A program made the translations under genes and the position numbers. Under the pieces are notes generated by a model. That model saw nothing but the letters and a program-made list of their open reading frames with translations. It did not search any database and was not told where the DNA came from. Positions 1 to 8,423 of a stretch of DNA of 64,000 nucleotides are shown here, one piece after another (position 1 is the stretch's first letter; every line of letters starts with the position of its first letter). Source of the stretch: Shimia marina. GTDB taxonomy: Bacteria > Pseudomonadota > Alphaproteobacteria > Rhodobacterales > Rhodobacteraceae. The stretch is taken from assembly GCF_001458175.1 (NCBI RefSeq), contig NZ_CYPW01000008.1, forward strand, positions 1 through 64,000, read 5' to 3'.

Positions 1-63
1 GGCACATATCTTGCTCACAGGTGAATACAGATGGAAAAATCGCTGACATCCGGCCTTAAGGTG

Positions 64-654
64 TCATTCTGCCCCCAGCCGGAACAGACCCCCGCATCCC
101 GAACTGGCCCGGCCGCCAATGCTGCGAGGGCTCGGCGTTCCGTGAATTCGAAGGTACGTATCCCGATCTCCGACGAATAGATACAAAGCCCTGCTGCCCA
201 AGGCATTGTTGGGGCCGGGCTCCATACCGTCGGCAAACCGCTCGTAAGCCTCCGGATCGCGTTCGATCATTGACTGCGTTGGCGTCCAGTGCGGCCATTC
301 GACCTTTCGGCGGATCGTATAGGTGCCGGGTTCATAGAGATCGCCCTTGGCAATCGCCACCCCGTATCGCATCGCGGTGCCACCTTCCTCGATATGGTAC
401 AGATAGCGCGCGATCGCATCGACGTGAATGTCACCCGGGCGCAAACCGTCATTCGCCAAAACGCGTTGCGGCAGCAGCCTGGGATGCAGCCCCCATGGGT
501 TGGTTGTTGCCGGGTCATAGTTGGCGGGCGTGATCTGCGCATCCCAAGCTGCTTTTTCGGCTGTTGACGGCCAGGTCTTAGCGAATGCTGGCGAACTCAG
601 AGAAGCTGAAAACAGCGAGCCGGAAAGTGCAAGGAAGTGTCGTCTTGTAACCAT
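64..654 (-). pseudogene. L,D-transpeptidase (YkuD), truncated at the catalytic cysteine
   Basis: YkuD-family L,D-transpeptidases make 3-3 cross-links in peptidoglycan or attach lipoproteins to it through a catalytic Cys. The 196-residue frame has a twin-arginine signal (TRRHFLALSG) and follows the full-length paralog at 52921-53589 closely up to the active site HG...SIGGRASSGC. Right after that Cys the match stops: instead of VRM and about 30 more residues there are 10 unrelated residues and a stop. No other frame restores the missing end, so this looks like a recombination junction near position 93, not a simple frameshift. It lies 42 bp downstream of dsbB in the same direction. Probably inactive, as the Arg after the Cys and the last strands are gone. 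Confidence 0.8.
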
Positions 655-696
655 GAAGCGAAGCCCTTTGTTTGTTTTCGATGAATGCGGGACGAT

Positions 697-1209
697 TCAA
701 GAAACGTCCGCGACCCCATGCCACCGAACCTTTTGATGTCTTGCGATCGCGACCAACCAGAGGCAAGCAAGGACACCGCTTAGGATCGCGTTCCAACTCG
801 CCATGGACAACGTCAGAAATTCCCAGACAACCTCACTGCACAGAACAAGATTGGACGCATTTGAACTGGCAGAGGGCAGCAATTCCGATACCGACATTTG
901 GGAAACATCGAGGCCGGATCCCGTGCAAGAAGTCGGTCCCTCCCACCAGCCGCGCTCGACACCGGTATGAAACACTCCCAACGCGGATGTGCTGAGTTCC
1001 GACAGGGCACCGATTATCAGGATTGGCAAAATCGGCAGAGCAAAGAGCAACAGAGCGCCCATTCCAATGGCGATTGCGTGTGGGTAGCGTTGCCAGATGC
1101 ACATTGCGCAAGGCGCGTAGCCAAGAGCCTGGAAAACGAAGGCCCCTAACAGCAAGGCGGCTGATCCTGCCGCCGCAGTCATGCCGAGAGATTTTGGTGT
1201 CAGGGTCAA
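697..1209 (-). CDS. dsbB: DsbB-type disulfide bond formation protein
   Basis: Inner-membrane quinone-linked oxidoreductase that reoxidises periplasmic DsbA. The 170-residue protein has four membrane segments and all four functional cysteines: the pair in YAPCAMCIWQRYPH and a second pair in the periplasmic loop (GPTSC and LVLC). The start is a TTG with GGGAG six bases upstream; no ATG fits. A diverged paralog is at 36063-36578. A TGTA direct-repeat box (1296-1311) lies 87 bp upstream, so induction by the local two-component system is likely. Next to LDT and MCO genes, it probably restores disulfide formation in a copper-stressed periplasm. Confidence 0.9.
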   Translation of the reverse strand: MTLTPKSLGMTAAAGSAALLLGAFVFQALGYAPCAMCIWQRYPHAIAIGMGALLLFALPILPILIIGALSELSTSALGVFHTGVERGWWEGPTSCTGSGLDVSQMSVSELLPSASSNASNLVLCSEVVWEFLTLSMASWNAILSGVLACLWLVAIARHQKVRWHGVADVS

Positions 1210-1295
1210 TGAACGCTCCCGTTGGCAATCGATGGACCTGTTTCTCGCTTGTCAGGTTACGTAAACGGCAGAAGGGCTGTTATCATTCAGAGATT

Positions 1296-1311
1296 TGTAA
1301 CGGTATGTATC
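1296..1311. promoter_or_regulatory. Putative response-regulator box (TGTAAC-N4-TGTATC)
   Basis: Direct repeat TGTAAC then TGTATC with a 10-bp period, read on the + strand, in the gap between the MCO gene end and the dsbB start. The same pattern recurs at 14100, 23657, 29441, 51985, 57532 and 59865, always between genes. Tandem repeats of about one helical turn are typical of OmpR/PhoB-family sites; assignment to the CopR-like regulators encoded here is inference. Confidence 0.55.
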
Positions 1312-1322
1312 CGTCGCGACCC

Positions 1323-2627
1323 TCAGCCGACTCTGATCCACGTTGCCATACCGTCGGCCTGGTGGCTCAACATGTGGCAATGCAGCATCCACGATCCCGG
1401 ATTGTCCAGGACGACGAGAATATCCCGCGTCTCGCCGGTATCCAGATAGGTCGAGTCCCGGTATGGACCGGCTTCACCCGCCGCATCGAGTTCCCAGAAA
1501 TGGTGGCCATGCAGATGCATGACGTGTGGGAACCCGGTTTCGTTGCGGATCGAAATGCGCGCGGTCGTCCCCTGCGCGGCGGATAGGAAAGGCCTTCGAG
1601 GCAGGCCGGATACGTCATTGAGCGCCCATGTCCCTGTGCCGTTGTGGGACGCGCTTCCCGCACCTCCCTGGAGCACCAGCTCCGCGGTTTGGCCGGGGTC
1701 TTTCGGGGCGGGCATTCGGTTGGCGGGCAATGCGGTGATGGGCGCTTTCGCGGGCTCACGGGAACCGGAAACAGCGATTTCGCCAAGGCTCAACGTCTGT
1801 TCTCCAAAGCTGTCGTCGAATCTAATAGGCCCGGTCGCATCACCAATCACATCGCATCTTTGCCCCGGAGCGAGAAGGATCGGTTCGAGCGTCCGAGGAT
1901 GCGCCAGAGGCATGCCATCCAGTGCAACGATCTTGCCTATCAAACCATCCAGGCCGACACGGTGCACCCTGTCGATAGAGGGATTTATGAGACGCAGTCG
2001 CAGACGGTCGCCTCGTTTCACAGTCTTGCCGGTTCCATTGAAAACAAGTGCCGTGACCGTATTGCCGATACGGCCCTCGGTTGCGAAATGGGCCGGGTTG
2101 AACGCTTCGTCGTACTGCCCGGACTGATCCAGCAAGACATCGAAGAACTGAACAACGATGTCATGGTCGACAGCCGGCGCATTTTGCTCCTCGACGATGA
2201 AGGCGCCGAAAAGACCGCGGCTGACCTGATCGTAAGACAGGTAATGCGAGTGATACCAATACGTGCCGGCATCCGGGACGCCGAATTGATAACGATACGA
2301 GTCGCCCGGAATGACCACATCCTGAGTGAGGACGTTGACACCATCCATCCGATTTGGAACCCGCAACCCATGCCAGTGAACGAGAGCGCCCTCCTCCAAT
2401 CGGTTATCGAGGGTAATGCGGGCGGTTTGTCCTTGTCGCATTCTGACTTCTGGGCCCGGCAGACCACCGTTGAAGCCCAACATCGACACGTCGTACCCAG
2501 CAAGGTGCGCCTTGATCGATTGGGGCGCGAGGATCAACTCGTGTGTCGCTGCTGGCAAGCGGGTACCAGCCAGCGCAACGGTCATCCCGCCAAGGAAAGA
2601 CCTCCGGCTCAAAGACAATTCCGTCAC
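1323..2627 (-). CDS. Tat-exported multicopper oxidase (three-domain, CueO/CopA-like)
   Basis: Periplasmic laccase-like oxidase expected to oxidise Cu(I) to Cu(II) with O2. The 434-residue protein has a Tat signal (SRRSFLGG, residues 8-15) and all four copper-ligand stretches: HWHG (84-87), YWYHSH (123-128), HVMHLHGHHF (around 365) and HCHMLSHQADGM (416-427), the last with the type 1 Cys417, His422 and Met427. The listed start is GTG with a poor ribosome site; a TTG three codons inside has GAGGTG at good spacing and may be the real start. It follows the LDT at 2711-3292 by 83 bp. It is shorter than the other two small MCOs here and lacks a Met-rich insert. Confidence 0.9.
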   Translation of the reverse strand: MTELSLSRRSFLGGMTVALAGTRLPAATHELILAPQSIKAHLAGYDVSMLGFNGGLPGPEVRMRQGQTARITLDNRLEEGALVHWHGLRVPNRMDGVNVLTQDVVIPGDSYRYQFGVPDAGTYWYHSHYLSYDQVSRGLFGAFIVEEQNAPAVDHDIVVQFFDVLLDQSGQYDEAFNPAHFATEGRIGNTVTALVFNGTGKTVKRGDRLRLRLINPSIDRVHRVGLDGLIGKIVALDGMPLAHPRTLEPILLAPGQRCDVIGDATGPIRFDDSFGEQTLSLGEIAVSGSREPAKAPITALPANRMPAPKDPGQTAELVLQGGAGSASHNGTGTWALNDVSGLPRRPFLSAAQGTTARISIRNETGFPHVMHLHGHHFWELDAAGEAGPYRDSTYLDTGETRDILVVLDNPGSWMLHCHMLSHQADGMATWIRVG

Positions 2628-2710
2628 CTCATGAATGATAGACTGGCTTTCGCCAACTGCCGCACTTGTGCCATTTCCGGAAGAGGAACTTCAAGGCGAC
2701 AGAACACTCC

Positions 2711-3292
2711 TCACGCCGTTGTCACTTTGGGATACAGGAAGACGCGGGCGCCGATTTCAACGCGTTCGTACAGATTCTTCACATGTTCATTCGTCAACCG
2801 CGCGCATCCATTCGACACGGCAGACCCAATTGTCTCCGGGGCGTTCGTTCCATGAATGCGAAGATAGGTATCGCGTCCCTCGGCATCGTAGAGATAGAGC
2901 GCGCGGGCCCCGAGCGGGTTGTTTGGCCCGCCTTTCAGTCCATCCTTGTACTTTGCGTATTTGCGTGGCTCGCGCCGGATCATGGCGTTCGTTGGCCGCC
3001 ACCATGGCCATTTGGCCTTGCGCGCTACCGTGAACTCTCCGGGTTCGTACAAACCTTTGCGCCCTACCCCGACCCCGTAGCGGATCGCCATCCCGTCCTC
3101 GAGCATGAAATAAAGGAAAAAATCGTCGGGAACGACGTGGACATCGCCTTTAACCCAGTCACCACGACGGGTGTTTACCAATTGTGGTTCGAACCGTTCG
3201 GGCAATTTGACTTTGTGGGCCCAGGCAGTTGTGGGCAGAAAGCAACCCATCGCTCCGGCACAAATCAATTCTCGTCTCGTGAAATTCTGCAT
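2711..3292 (-). CDS. Tat-exported L,D-transpeptidase (YkuD domain)
   Basis: Predicted 193-residue periplasmic peptidoglycan L,D-transpeptidase. It has a Tat signal (TRRELICAGAMG, then AWA cleavage site) and a YkuD domain with HGTNAPETIG and the catalytic SNGCAR. I chose the ATG at 3292 because GAGGAG lies 8 bases upstream; a longer frame begins at 3340 but has no such site. It precedes the MCO gene in the same direction. It differs clearly from the other four LDTs here and is nearer generic YkuD proteins. Its presence in a copper operon may relate to the known copper sensitivity of L,D-transpeptidases. Confidence 0.88.
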   Translation of the reverse strand: MQNFTRRELICAGAMGCFLPTTAWAHKVKLPERFEPQLVNTRRGDWVKGDVHVVPDDFFLYFMLEDGMAIRYGVGVGRKGLYEPGEFTVARKAKWPWWRPTNAMIRREPRKYAKYKDGLKGGPNNPLGARALYLYDAEGRDTYLRIHGTNAPETIGSAVSNGCARLTNEHVKNLYERVEIGARVFLYPKVTTA

Positions 3293-3409
3293 GGCGCGAT
3301 CTCCTCGGACCCATGAAAATTCAGTGCGCGTCAGGGGCAAAGAAAAGAAGCCGTGAACCGGGGCAAACGACGCGCCTTTGTTGCCTTGAAACTACGAAAA
3401 TTCGTGCTT

Positions 3410-3440
3410 TTGGAACTCTCCAGCGCTGGAATGTTGTTGT
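3410..3440 (+). promoter_or_regulatory. CueR-type promoter of the DUF305 operon
   Basis: TTGGAA (-35), a 19-base spacer containing the palindrome TCCAGCGCTGGA, then TGTTGT (-10 position). The overlong spacer with a central dyad is the hallmark of MerR-family activated promoters. The same palindrome sits upstream of the paralogous DUF305 gene at 48876-48906. The -35 and -10 are weaker than at the ATPase promoter. Confidence 0.6.
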
Positions 3441-3471
3441 TTTACAGAGAACTGCAAGGAGGTGACTGGAA

Positions 3472-4308
3472 ATGCACTACTCACGATTCTTTATGATGAT
3501 CGGAACATCGACCGTGGTCATGTTCGTTCTGATGTACCTGAACACCTATCTTTGGGGCCATATCTTCTTTTCGGAGACACGCCTTTACATGGCCATCCTG
3601 ATGGGGGCGACCATGGCCGTGATCATGTTGGCGTACATGTTGTCCATGTATCAGAACACCAAAGCCAACATCGCGATTTTCGTTGGCGCAATAGTCCTTT
3701 TCGCGGCGAGCCTCTGGCTGGTTCGCGGGCAATTCACGGTGCAGGACAGGTCCTACATGCGCGCCATGATCCCGCACCACTCGATCGCCATCATGACGTC
3801 GACTCGTGCCGAGATCACCGACCCGCGCGTCCGGGGGCTCGCAGACGACATTATCTATGCGCAGGACAAGGAAATCGCCGAAATGCGCTACCTTATTGCT
3901 GACATTGGAGCAAACGGCGAAGCATCGGCCACGCGAAGCGAAACGCCGGCGCAGGTTGTGGATGCGCAACAGGCGCTTCAAACGGAGGTCGTGTCGAAGG
4001 TCGATCCTGAGTTTCTGACGGAAGACGAAATCGCTGCGGTGTTCCCGAATGGCGGAAATTGCCGCTTTGCTTACACCTCGGACAGTCCGGCTGTACTGGT
4101 GACTGGTGAAACCGGCGAAGGGTCTGCCGCCGCAATGAAGATCAGCGGTGATCTGGTGCGCCTGAATGCGCAGGGCGAAAATGCATTTTCTGAAGGCCCG
4201 CTGTCGGCCGAGATCGCAGAGACGAACGGTGACCTGACCGATCTGATCGTCAGCGCGGGAACCGACTACGAAGCCGGGTTCCGTGGTCAACTTACGTGCA
4301 GCGGATAA
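3472..4308 (+). CDS. Membrane-anchored DUF305 protein
   Basis: A 278-residue protein with three N-terminal membrane segments (about 8-28, 38-58, 66-85) followed by a DUF305 domain with the signature MIPHHSIAIMTS (99-110) and the AQDKEIAEMRYLI helix. DUF305 proteins are small ferritin-like helical proteins often found beside copper genes; their reaction is unknown. The C-terminal 130 residues form an extra domain with two cysteines (NCRF and LTCSG) shared with the paralog at 47913-48851. A strong ribosome site (AAGGAGG) precedes the ATG. The glutaredoxin-MauE gene follows after 12 bp, and a CueR-type promoter lies upstream. Confidence 0.85.
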   Translation: MHYSRFFMMIGTSTVVMFVLMYLNTYLWGHIFFSETRLYMAILMGATMAVIMLAYMLSMYQNTKANIAIFVGAIVLFAASLWLVRGQFTVQDRSYMRAMIPHHSIAIMTSTRAEITDPRVRGLADDIIYAQDKEIAEMRYLIADIGANGEASATRSETPAQVVDAQQALQTEVVSKVDPEFLTEDEIAAVFPNGGNCRFAYTSDSPAVLVTGETGEGSAAAMKISGDLVRLNAQGENAFSEGPLSAEIAETNGDLTDLIVSAGTDYEAGFRGQLTCSG

Positions 4309-4320
4309 GGAGGAAAGGAC

Positions 4321-5085
4321 ATGCCCCGCGACACAGACAGTAAATCCGCGCAGCTTTATCGCATGGTCATGCCGGGCCATGTCTGCCCCTACGGTCTGAA
4401 ATCGAAAGACCTGCTGGAGCGGCAAGGCTTCGAGGTGGAAGACCATCCGCTTGACACCCGTGAAGACACCGATGCTTTCATGGAGAAGCACGGGGTCGAG
4501 ACGACGCCGCAGACTTTCATCGGGGACGAACGGATCGGCGGTTACGATGATCTCAGGGTGTTTTTCGACATTGACCCACCCGAGGAAGAGCAAAGCGACA
4601 CGACCTACCAGCCGGTCATCGCGATCTTTTCCGTTGCCGCGCTGTTGGCATTGGGCCTGTCTTGGCACCAGTACGGGTCGGTCCTTACCTTGCGGGGGTT
4701 CGAATGGTTCATTTCGCTGTCCATGACCATTCTCGCGATCCAGAAATTGCAGGATGTCGAAGGGTTTTCGACGATGTTCCTCAACTACGATCTGCTGGCG
4801 CGCAAATGGGTGCGATACGGCAAGGTCTACCCGTTCGGCGAAGCGTTGGCAGGTGTCCTGATGACTGCCGGCGCGCTGCTGTGGCTCTCGGCGCCTGTCG
4901 CCCTGTTTATCGGCACGGTAGGCGCTGTCAGCGTGTTCAAGGCTGTTTATATCGACAAGAGAGAGCTGAAATGCGCCTGCGTCGGCGGTGACAGTTCCGT
5001 CCCGCTGGGGTTCATTTCGCTGACGGAAAACCTGATGATGATCTTCATGGGTATCTGGATGCCGGTCCGCGCGATCTGGTTCTGA
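4321..5085 (+). CDS. Glutaredoxin-MauE fusion membrane protein
   Basis: The N-terminal 80 residues are a glutaredoxin fold: monothiol active site CPYG (22-25), cis-proline TTPQTF and the glutathione-binding IGGYDDL. The rest (about 95-254) is a MauE/DoxX-like four-helix membrane domain with a conserved KCACVGG near the end. MauE proteins are linked to disulfide handling in periplasmic enzyme maturation. A glutaredoxin tethered to such a channel suggests passing reducing power from glutathione across the membrane, or delivery of glutathione-bound Cu(I); neither is shown. The CPYG site lacks the second Cys. A paralog is at 47129-47896, also directly after a DUF305 gene. Confidence 0.85.
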   Translation: MPRDTDSKSAQLYRMVMPGHVCPYGLKSKDLLERQGFEVEDHPLDTREDTDAFMEKHGVETTPQTFIGDERIGGYDDLRVFFDIDPPEEEQSDTTYQPVIAIFSVAALLALGLSWHQYGSVLTLRGFEWFISLSMTILAIQKLQDVEGFSTMFLNYDLLARKWVRYGKVYPFGEALAGVLMTAGALLWLSAPVALFIGTVGAVSVFKAVYIDKRELKCACVGGDSSVPLGFISLTENLMMIFMGIWMPVRAIWF

Positions 5086-5106
5086 GGTACAGCCCCTTCT
5101 TGCCTG

Positions 5107-5505
5107 TCACTTGGCCAACCGCTCCGGCGACAGATCCTCGATGATGGGGCAGTCGGGCCGGTGATCCCCGGCACATTTTTCCACCAGTTCGGCGAGCGTC
5201 GCGCGCATGGATTGCAGTTTCGCGATCTTTTCCTCGATCTGGCGCAGATGGTCTTCCGCAACCGCCTTCACTTGCATGCTTTCGCGGTTTTCATCCTCGT
5301 AGAGCGACAGGAGCGTCCTGCAATCTTCGATGGTGAACCCCAAGGCCCGTGCGCGACCCAGAAACGCCAGCTTGTGAACATGGTTCTCGGTGAACGCGCG
5401 ATAGCCGTTCTCGCTACGGTTCGGGCGGATCAGACCGATGTCCTCGTAGTAGCGGATCGTCTTGGCGGGCACACCCGATTGTCGGGCAACGTCTCCGATG
5501 TTCAT
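5107..5505 (-). CDS. cueR: CueR-type copper-responsive MerR regulator
   Basis: A 132-residue MerR-family activator with a winged HTH at the N-terminus (VPAKTIRYYEDIGLI), a long dimer helix and the Cu(I)-binding loop CAGDHRPDCPI, with Cys111 and Cys119 at the spacing of E. coli CueR (Cys112 and Cys120). It lies 12 bp downstream of the copper ATPase gene and is probably co-transcribed with it. Likely targets are the TTCC..GGAA promoters at 3410, 8059, 8118 and 14117. A close paralog is at 48920-49321; both regulators probably read the same sites. Confidence 0.93.
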   Translation of the reverse strand: MNIGDVARQSGVPAKTIRYYEDIGLIRPNRSENGYRAFTENHVHKLAFLGRARALGFTIEDCRTLLSLYEDENRESMQVKAVAEDHLRQIEEKIAKLQSMRATLAELVEKCAGDHRPDCPIIEDLSPERLAK

Positions 5506-5517
5506 GTCGGACCTCCG

Positions 5518-8028
5518 TTATTCTGCTGGAGCAGGAGTGGCGGCTGCCATCTCTGCCGGGATTGCGCGCTGCTCGTCCATCGCAGGCGCGATGCGCCGCA
5601 GCCGCAGGGCATTGGTCAGGACAAACACCGAGGACAACGCCATCGCACCCGCCGCAAGGATTGGTGACAGGAGCAACCCAAAGGCCGGATAGAGCACCCC
5701 GGCAGCGACCGGAATAAGTGCCACGTTGTAGGCAAAGGCCCAGAACAGGTTCTGCCGGATGTTGCGCATGGTCCGCCGCGATACTTCGAAGGCGTTCACC
5801 ACGCCGCGCAAATCGCCCGACATCAGGACGACATCCGCAGATTCGATGGCCACATCGGTGCCGGTTCCAATGGCGATGCCCACATCGGCATGCGCCAGCG
5901 CCGGGGCGTCGTTGATCCCGTCGCCGACAAAGGCGATGCGCTTGCCGCCCTCGCGCAAACTGTTGAGCGCCGCGACCTTGCCGTCTGGCAGAACGCCGGC
6001 GACGACATGGTCGATGCCGGTTTCGCGGGCGATGGCTTCGGCGGTTTCGCGTTTGTCCCCGGTGATCATCGCAACCGCAAGACCCTTTTCGTGCAGCGCT
6101 GCGATGGCTGCGCGGCTTGCCGGTTTGACCGGATCGGCGACGCCGATCACGGCGGCGATACGTCCATCTATGGCAGCGTAAAGCGCCGTCCGACCCTTGC
6201 TCGCGATCTTCGTTTCCTCTGGTGCCAATGCCGAGATGTCAATGCCTTCCCGCGTCATGTAGCGGTCGGCCCCAACCAACACCTCCGCGCCTTCGACCAA
6301 GGCGCGCACGCCGTAACCGGTGACCGACTGGAAACCTTCGGCCCCCACAAGCGGGGCGCCGTCGCCCCGGGCGGCGCGGACGATGGCGTCCGCGACAGGA
6401 TGCTCGGAGAGCGACTCCACGGCGGCGATCTTCGAGAGCGTTGTTGAACGATCGAACCCTTCCGCCAGCACAAGGTCAGTCAGTGCGGGTCGCCCCTCGG
6501 TCACCGTGCCTGTCTTGTCGAGGGCGACCACATCAACGGAATCAAGTAGCTGCAAGGCGTCGCCCTTGCGGAACAGGACGCCCATTTCCGCAGCACGTCC
6601 CGTCCCGACCATGATCGAGGTCGGCGTCGCAAGCCCCATCGCGCAGGGGCACGCGATGATGAGCACCGACACACCGGCGACCAGCGCCATCGTCAGGGCC
6701 GGATCAGGCCCGAAAAACAGCCAGACCAGCACGGTCGCCGCCGCGATCGCCATCACGGCAGGCACGAACCACAAGGTGATCCGGTCGACCAATCCCTGGA
6801 TCGGCAGTTTGGCGCCCTGGGCCTCTTCGACCATGCGAATAATCTGCGCCAGGGTCGTGTCGGCGCCGACCCGCGTGGCGAGGAACTGCAGGCTTCCGGC
6901 GCCGTTGACCGTCCCGCCGGTCACCGTATCTCCGGCACCTTTTTCAGCGGGGATCGGCTCGCCTGTCAGCATGCTTTCGTCGACGCGGCTGGTCCCCTCG
7001 ATGACCTCGCCATCGACCGCGATGCGTTCACCAGGGCGCACGATGACGATGTCACCCTGAACCAGCGCATCGATCTCGATCTCGACGCTTTCTCCGTCCC
7101 GCATCACGCGTGCAGTCCGCGCCTGAAGCCCTAATAGCTTCTGGATGGCCGCGCCCGTTCTCCCCTTGGCGCGCGCTTCAAGAAACCGCCCCAGAAGGAT
7201 CAGAACGACGATGACCGCTGCCGCCTCGAAATAGACGGTGCGCAGCGTGTCAGGCAGGACCGACGGTACGAATGTCGCAACCACGGAATAAAGGTAAGCC
7301 GCCCCGGTGCCGACCGCGACGAGGCTGTTCATGTCGGGGGCACCCCGGAACAAGGCCGGGAAACCCTTGGTGTAAAACGTCCGGCCCGGGCCGAAGAGAA
7401 CGATTGTCGTGAGAACGAATTGAAGAAGCCAACTCGTCTGCTGACCAATCGTGGTCTCGATAAGCATATGAACGGCCGGAATGACGTGGCCACCCATCTC
7501 GATCAAAAAGACCGGCAAGGCGAGGATGGCTGCAAAGGTGACCCGTTTGGCAAGCGCCTGAGCCTCTTCCTCCTTGCGCGCAACCCTGTCGTCACCGGCT
7601 TGGGCCGTTGCCACGGTTGCTGGATACCCTGCCGCGCCGCTTGCATTTACCAGATCGGATGTCGTGACAAGACCTTCGACGTAAACCACCGTCGCCGTCT
7701 CGGAGGCGAGGTTGACGTTCACCTCGACCACTCCAGGCACCGCGGAAAGCGCCTTGTCGACCCGCCCGACGCAAGAGGCACAGGACATGGCTGCAATCGT
7801 GAGTTCGGCCTTGGCCGTCCGCGCGGGGTAGCCCAGCTCGCGAAGGGTTTCGATGATTTCCGGAACGCGCTTGAGCGCGTCCACGCTCATACGCGCGGTT
7901 TCGGATGCAAGATTCACCGACACATCCTCTACGCCGTCGATTGCATTCAATGCGCGGTCGACCCTGCCAACGCAGGACGCACATGACATGCCTTCGATCG
8001 GCAGGCTGATCTGTTTGGGTTCGGGCAT
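5518..8028 (-). CDS. copA: Copper-exporting P1B-type ATPase
   Basis: Inner-membrane pump moving Cu(I) from cytoplasm to periplasm using ATP. The 836-residue protein has two N-terminal metal-binding HMA domains (CASC at 16-19 and 83-86), the membrane site CPC ([11 protein letters not shown]), phosphorylation motif DKTGTVTEG, nucleotide-binding SEHP, hinge [10 protein letters not shown], and the Cu(I)-type residues YN and MALSS in the last two helices (P1B-1 class). I prefer the ATG at 8028, which has AGGTGA upstream, to the frame start at 8049. A CueR-type promoter lies 31-61 bp upstream, and cueR follows. A paralog is at 49334-51844. Confidence 0.95.
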   Translation of the reverse strand: MPEPKQISLPIEGMSCASCVGRVDRALNAIDGVEDVSVNLASETARMSVDALKRVPEIIETLRELGYPARTAKAELTIAAMSCASCVGRVDKALSAVPGVVEVNVNLASETATVVYVEGLVTTSDLVNASGAAGYPATVATAQAGDDRVARKEEEAQALAKRVTFAAILALPVFLIEMGGHVIPAVHMLIETTIGQQTSWLLQFVLTTIVLFGPGRTFYTKGFPALFRGAPDMNSLVAVGTGAAYLYSVVATFVPSVLPDTLRTVYFEAAAVIVVLILLGRFLEARAKGRTGAAIQKLLGLQARTARVMRDGESVEIEIDALVQGDIVIVRPGERIAVDGEVIEGTSRVDESMLTGEPIPAEKGAGDTVTGGTVNGAGSLQFLATRVGADTTLAQIIRMVEEAQGAKLPIQGLVDRITLWFVPAVMAIAAATVLVWLFFGPDPALTMALVAGVSVLIIACPCAMGLATPTSIMVGTGRAAEMGVLFRKGDALQLLDSVDVVALDKTGTVTEGRPALTDLVLAEGFDRSTTLSKIAAVESLSEHPVADAIVRAARGDGAPLVGAEGFQSVTGYGVRALVEGAEVLVGADRYMTREGIDISALAPEETKIASKGRTALYAAIDGRIAAVIGVADPVKPASRAAIAALHEKGLAVAMITGDKRETAEAIARETGIDHVVAGVLPDGKVAALNSLREGGKRIAFVGDGINDAPALAHADVGIAIGTGTDVAIESADVVLMSGDLRGVVNAFEVSRRTMRNIRQNLFWAFAYNVALIPVAAGVLYPAFGLLLSPILAAGAMALSSVFVLTNALRLRRIAPAMDEQRAIPAEMAAATPAPAE

Positions 8029-8058
8029 ATGTGTCACCTGTTTTTCCATTCGAAGTGG

Positions 8059-8089
8059 AATATGAGGCTTCCAGTTACTGGAGGGTCAA
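8059..8089 (-). promoter_or_regulatory. CueR-type promoter of the copper ATPase gene
   Basis: Read on the minus strand: TTGACC (-35), 19-base spacer with CTCCAGTAACTGGAAG dyad, then CATATT (-10). This matches the layout of the E. coli copA promoter bound by CueR. It faces away from the copZ promoter at 8118-8148, so the gap is a divergent copper-responsive control region. Confidence 0.85.
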
Positions 8090-8117
8090 TGGGAGGGCGC
8101 CAAATAAATTTCTTCAC

Positions 8118-8148
8118 TTGACCTTCCAGCGGGGGGAAGCCCCATGTC
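8118..8148 (+). promoter_or_regulatory. CueR-type promoter of copZ
   Basis: TTGACC (-35), spacer of exactly 19 bases with TTCC and GGAA half-sites around AGCGGGG, then CATGTC (-10 position). It precedes the copZ start by about 33 bp. Confidence 0.82.
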
Positions 8149-8180
8149 ACCGACAGAAATCAGATCAAGGAGTGGTTCCG

Positions 8181-8381
8181 ATGAAGTTCAGCGTTCCGGA
8201 CATGAGCTGTGGACATTGCACCGCAGCAATCGAAAGCGCGGTGAAGAGCGCAGATCCGAATGCAGGCGTAGAATGTGACCTTTCTGCCCGACATGTGCGT
8301 GTCGCCAGCGTGTTACCAGCCGATCAAGTCCTAGCGATCATTCGGGATGCGGGCTACAACGTGGAACCTGCGGCCGCTTGA
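8181..8381 (+). CDS. copZ: CopZ-type copper chaperone (HMA domain)
   Basis: A 66-residue single HMA domain with the metal-binding motif MSCGHC (Cys10, Cys13). It should carry Cu(I) in the cytoplasm to the ATPase, and perhaps to CueR. The ATG at 8181 has AAGGAG upstream; a longer frame from 8031 is not plausible because it runs through the promoter. A paralog of 70 residues is at 52396-52608, also behind a CueR-type promoter. Confidence 0.92.
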   Translation: MKFSVPDMSCGHCTAAIESAVKSADPNAGVECDLSARHVRVASVLPADQVLAIIRDAGYNVEPAAA

Positions 8382-8385
8382 TGCA

Positions 8386-8417
8386 GTGCCTGGACCACCC
8401 AAGGGCGGTCCGGGCAC
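8386..8417. terminator. Hairpin between convergent copZ and dsbA-like genes
   Basis: GTGCCTGGACC and GGTCCGGGCAC form an 11-bp stem with one T-G pair around a 10-base loop, starting 5 bases after the copZ stop and ending 7 bases before the dsbA-like stop. There is no long T-run, so efficiency is uncertain; it could act in both directions. Confidence 0.6.
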
Positions 8418-8423
8418 AGAATT

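Noticed and set aside
64-298. A simple frameshift in the first LDT gene
   Set aside because: Neither alternative frame continues the paralog's C-terminal sequence, so a junction is more likely.
1644-2855. Long rightward frame of 403 codons
   Set aside because: It runs antisense to the MCO gene, has no family motif and no ribosome site; it is a shadow of GC-rich third positions.
3481-4668. Leftward frame of 395 codons
   Set aside because: Antisense to DUF305 and the glutaredoxin-MauE gene, both of which have clear motifs and ribosome sites.
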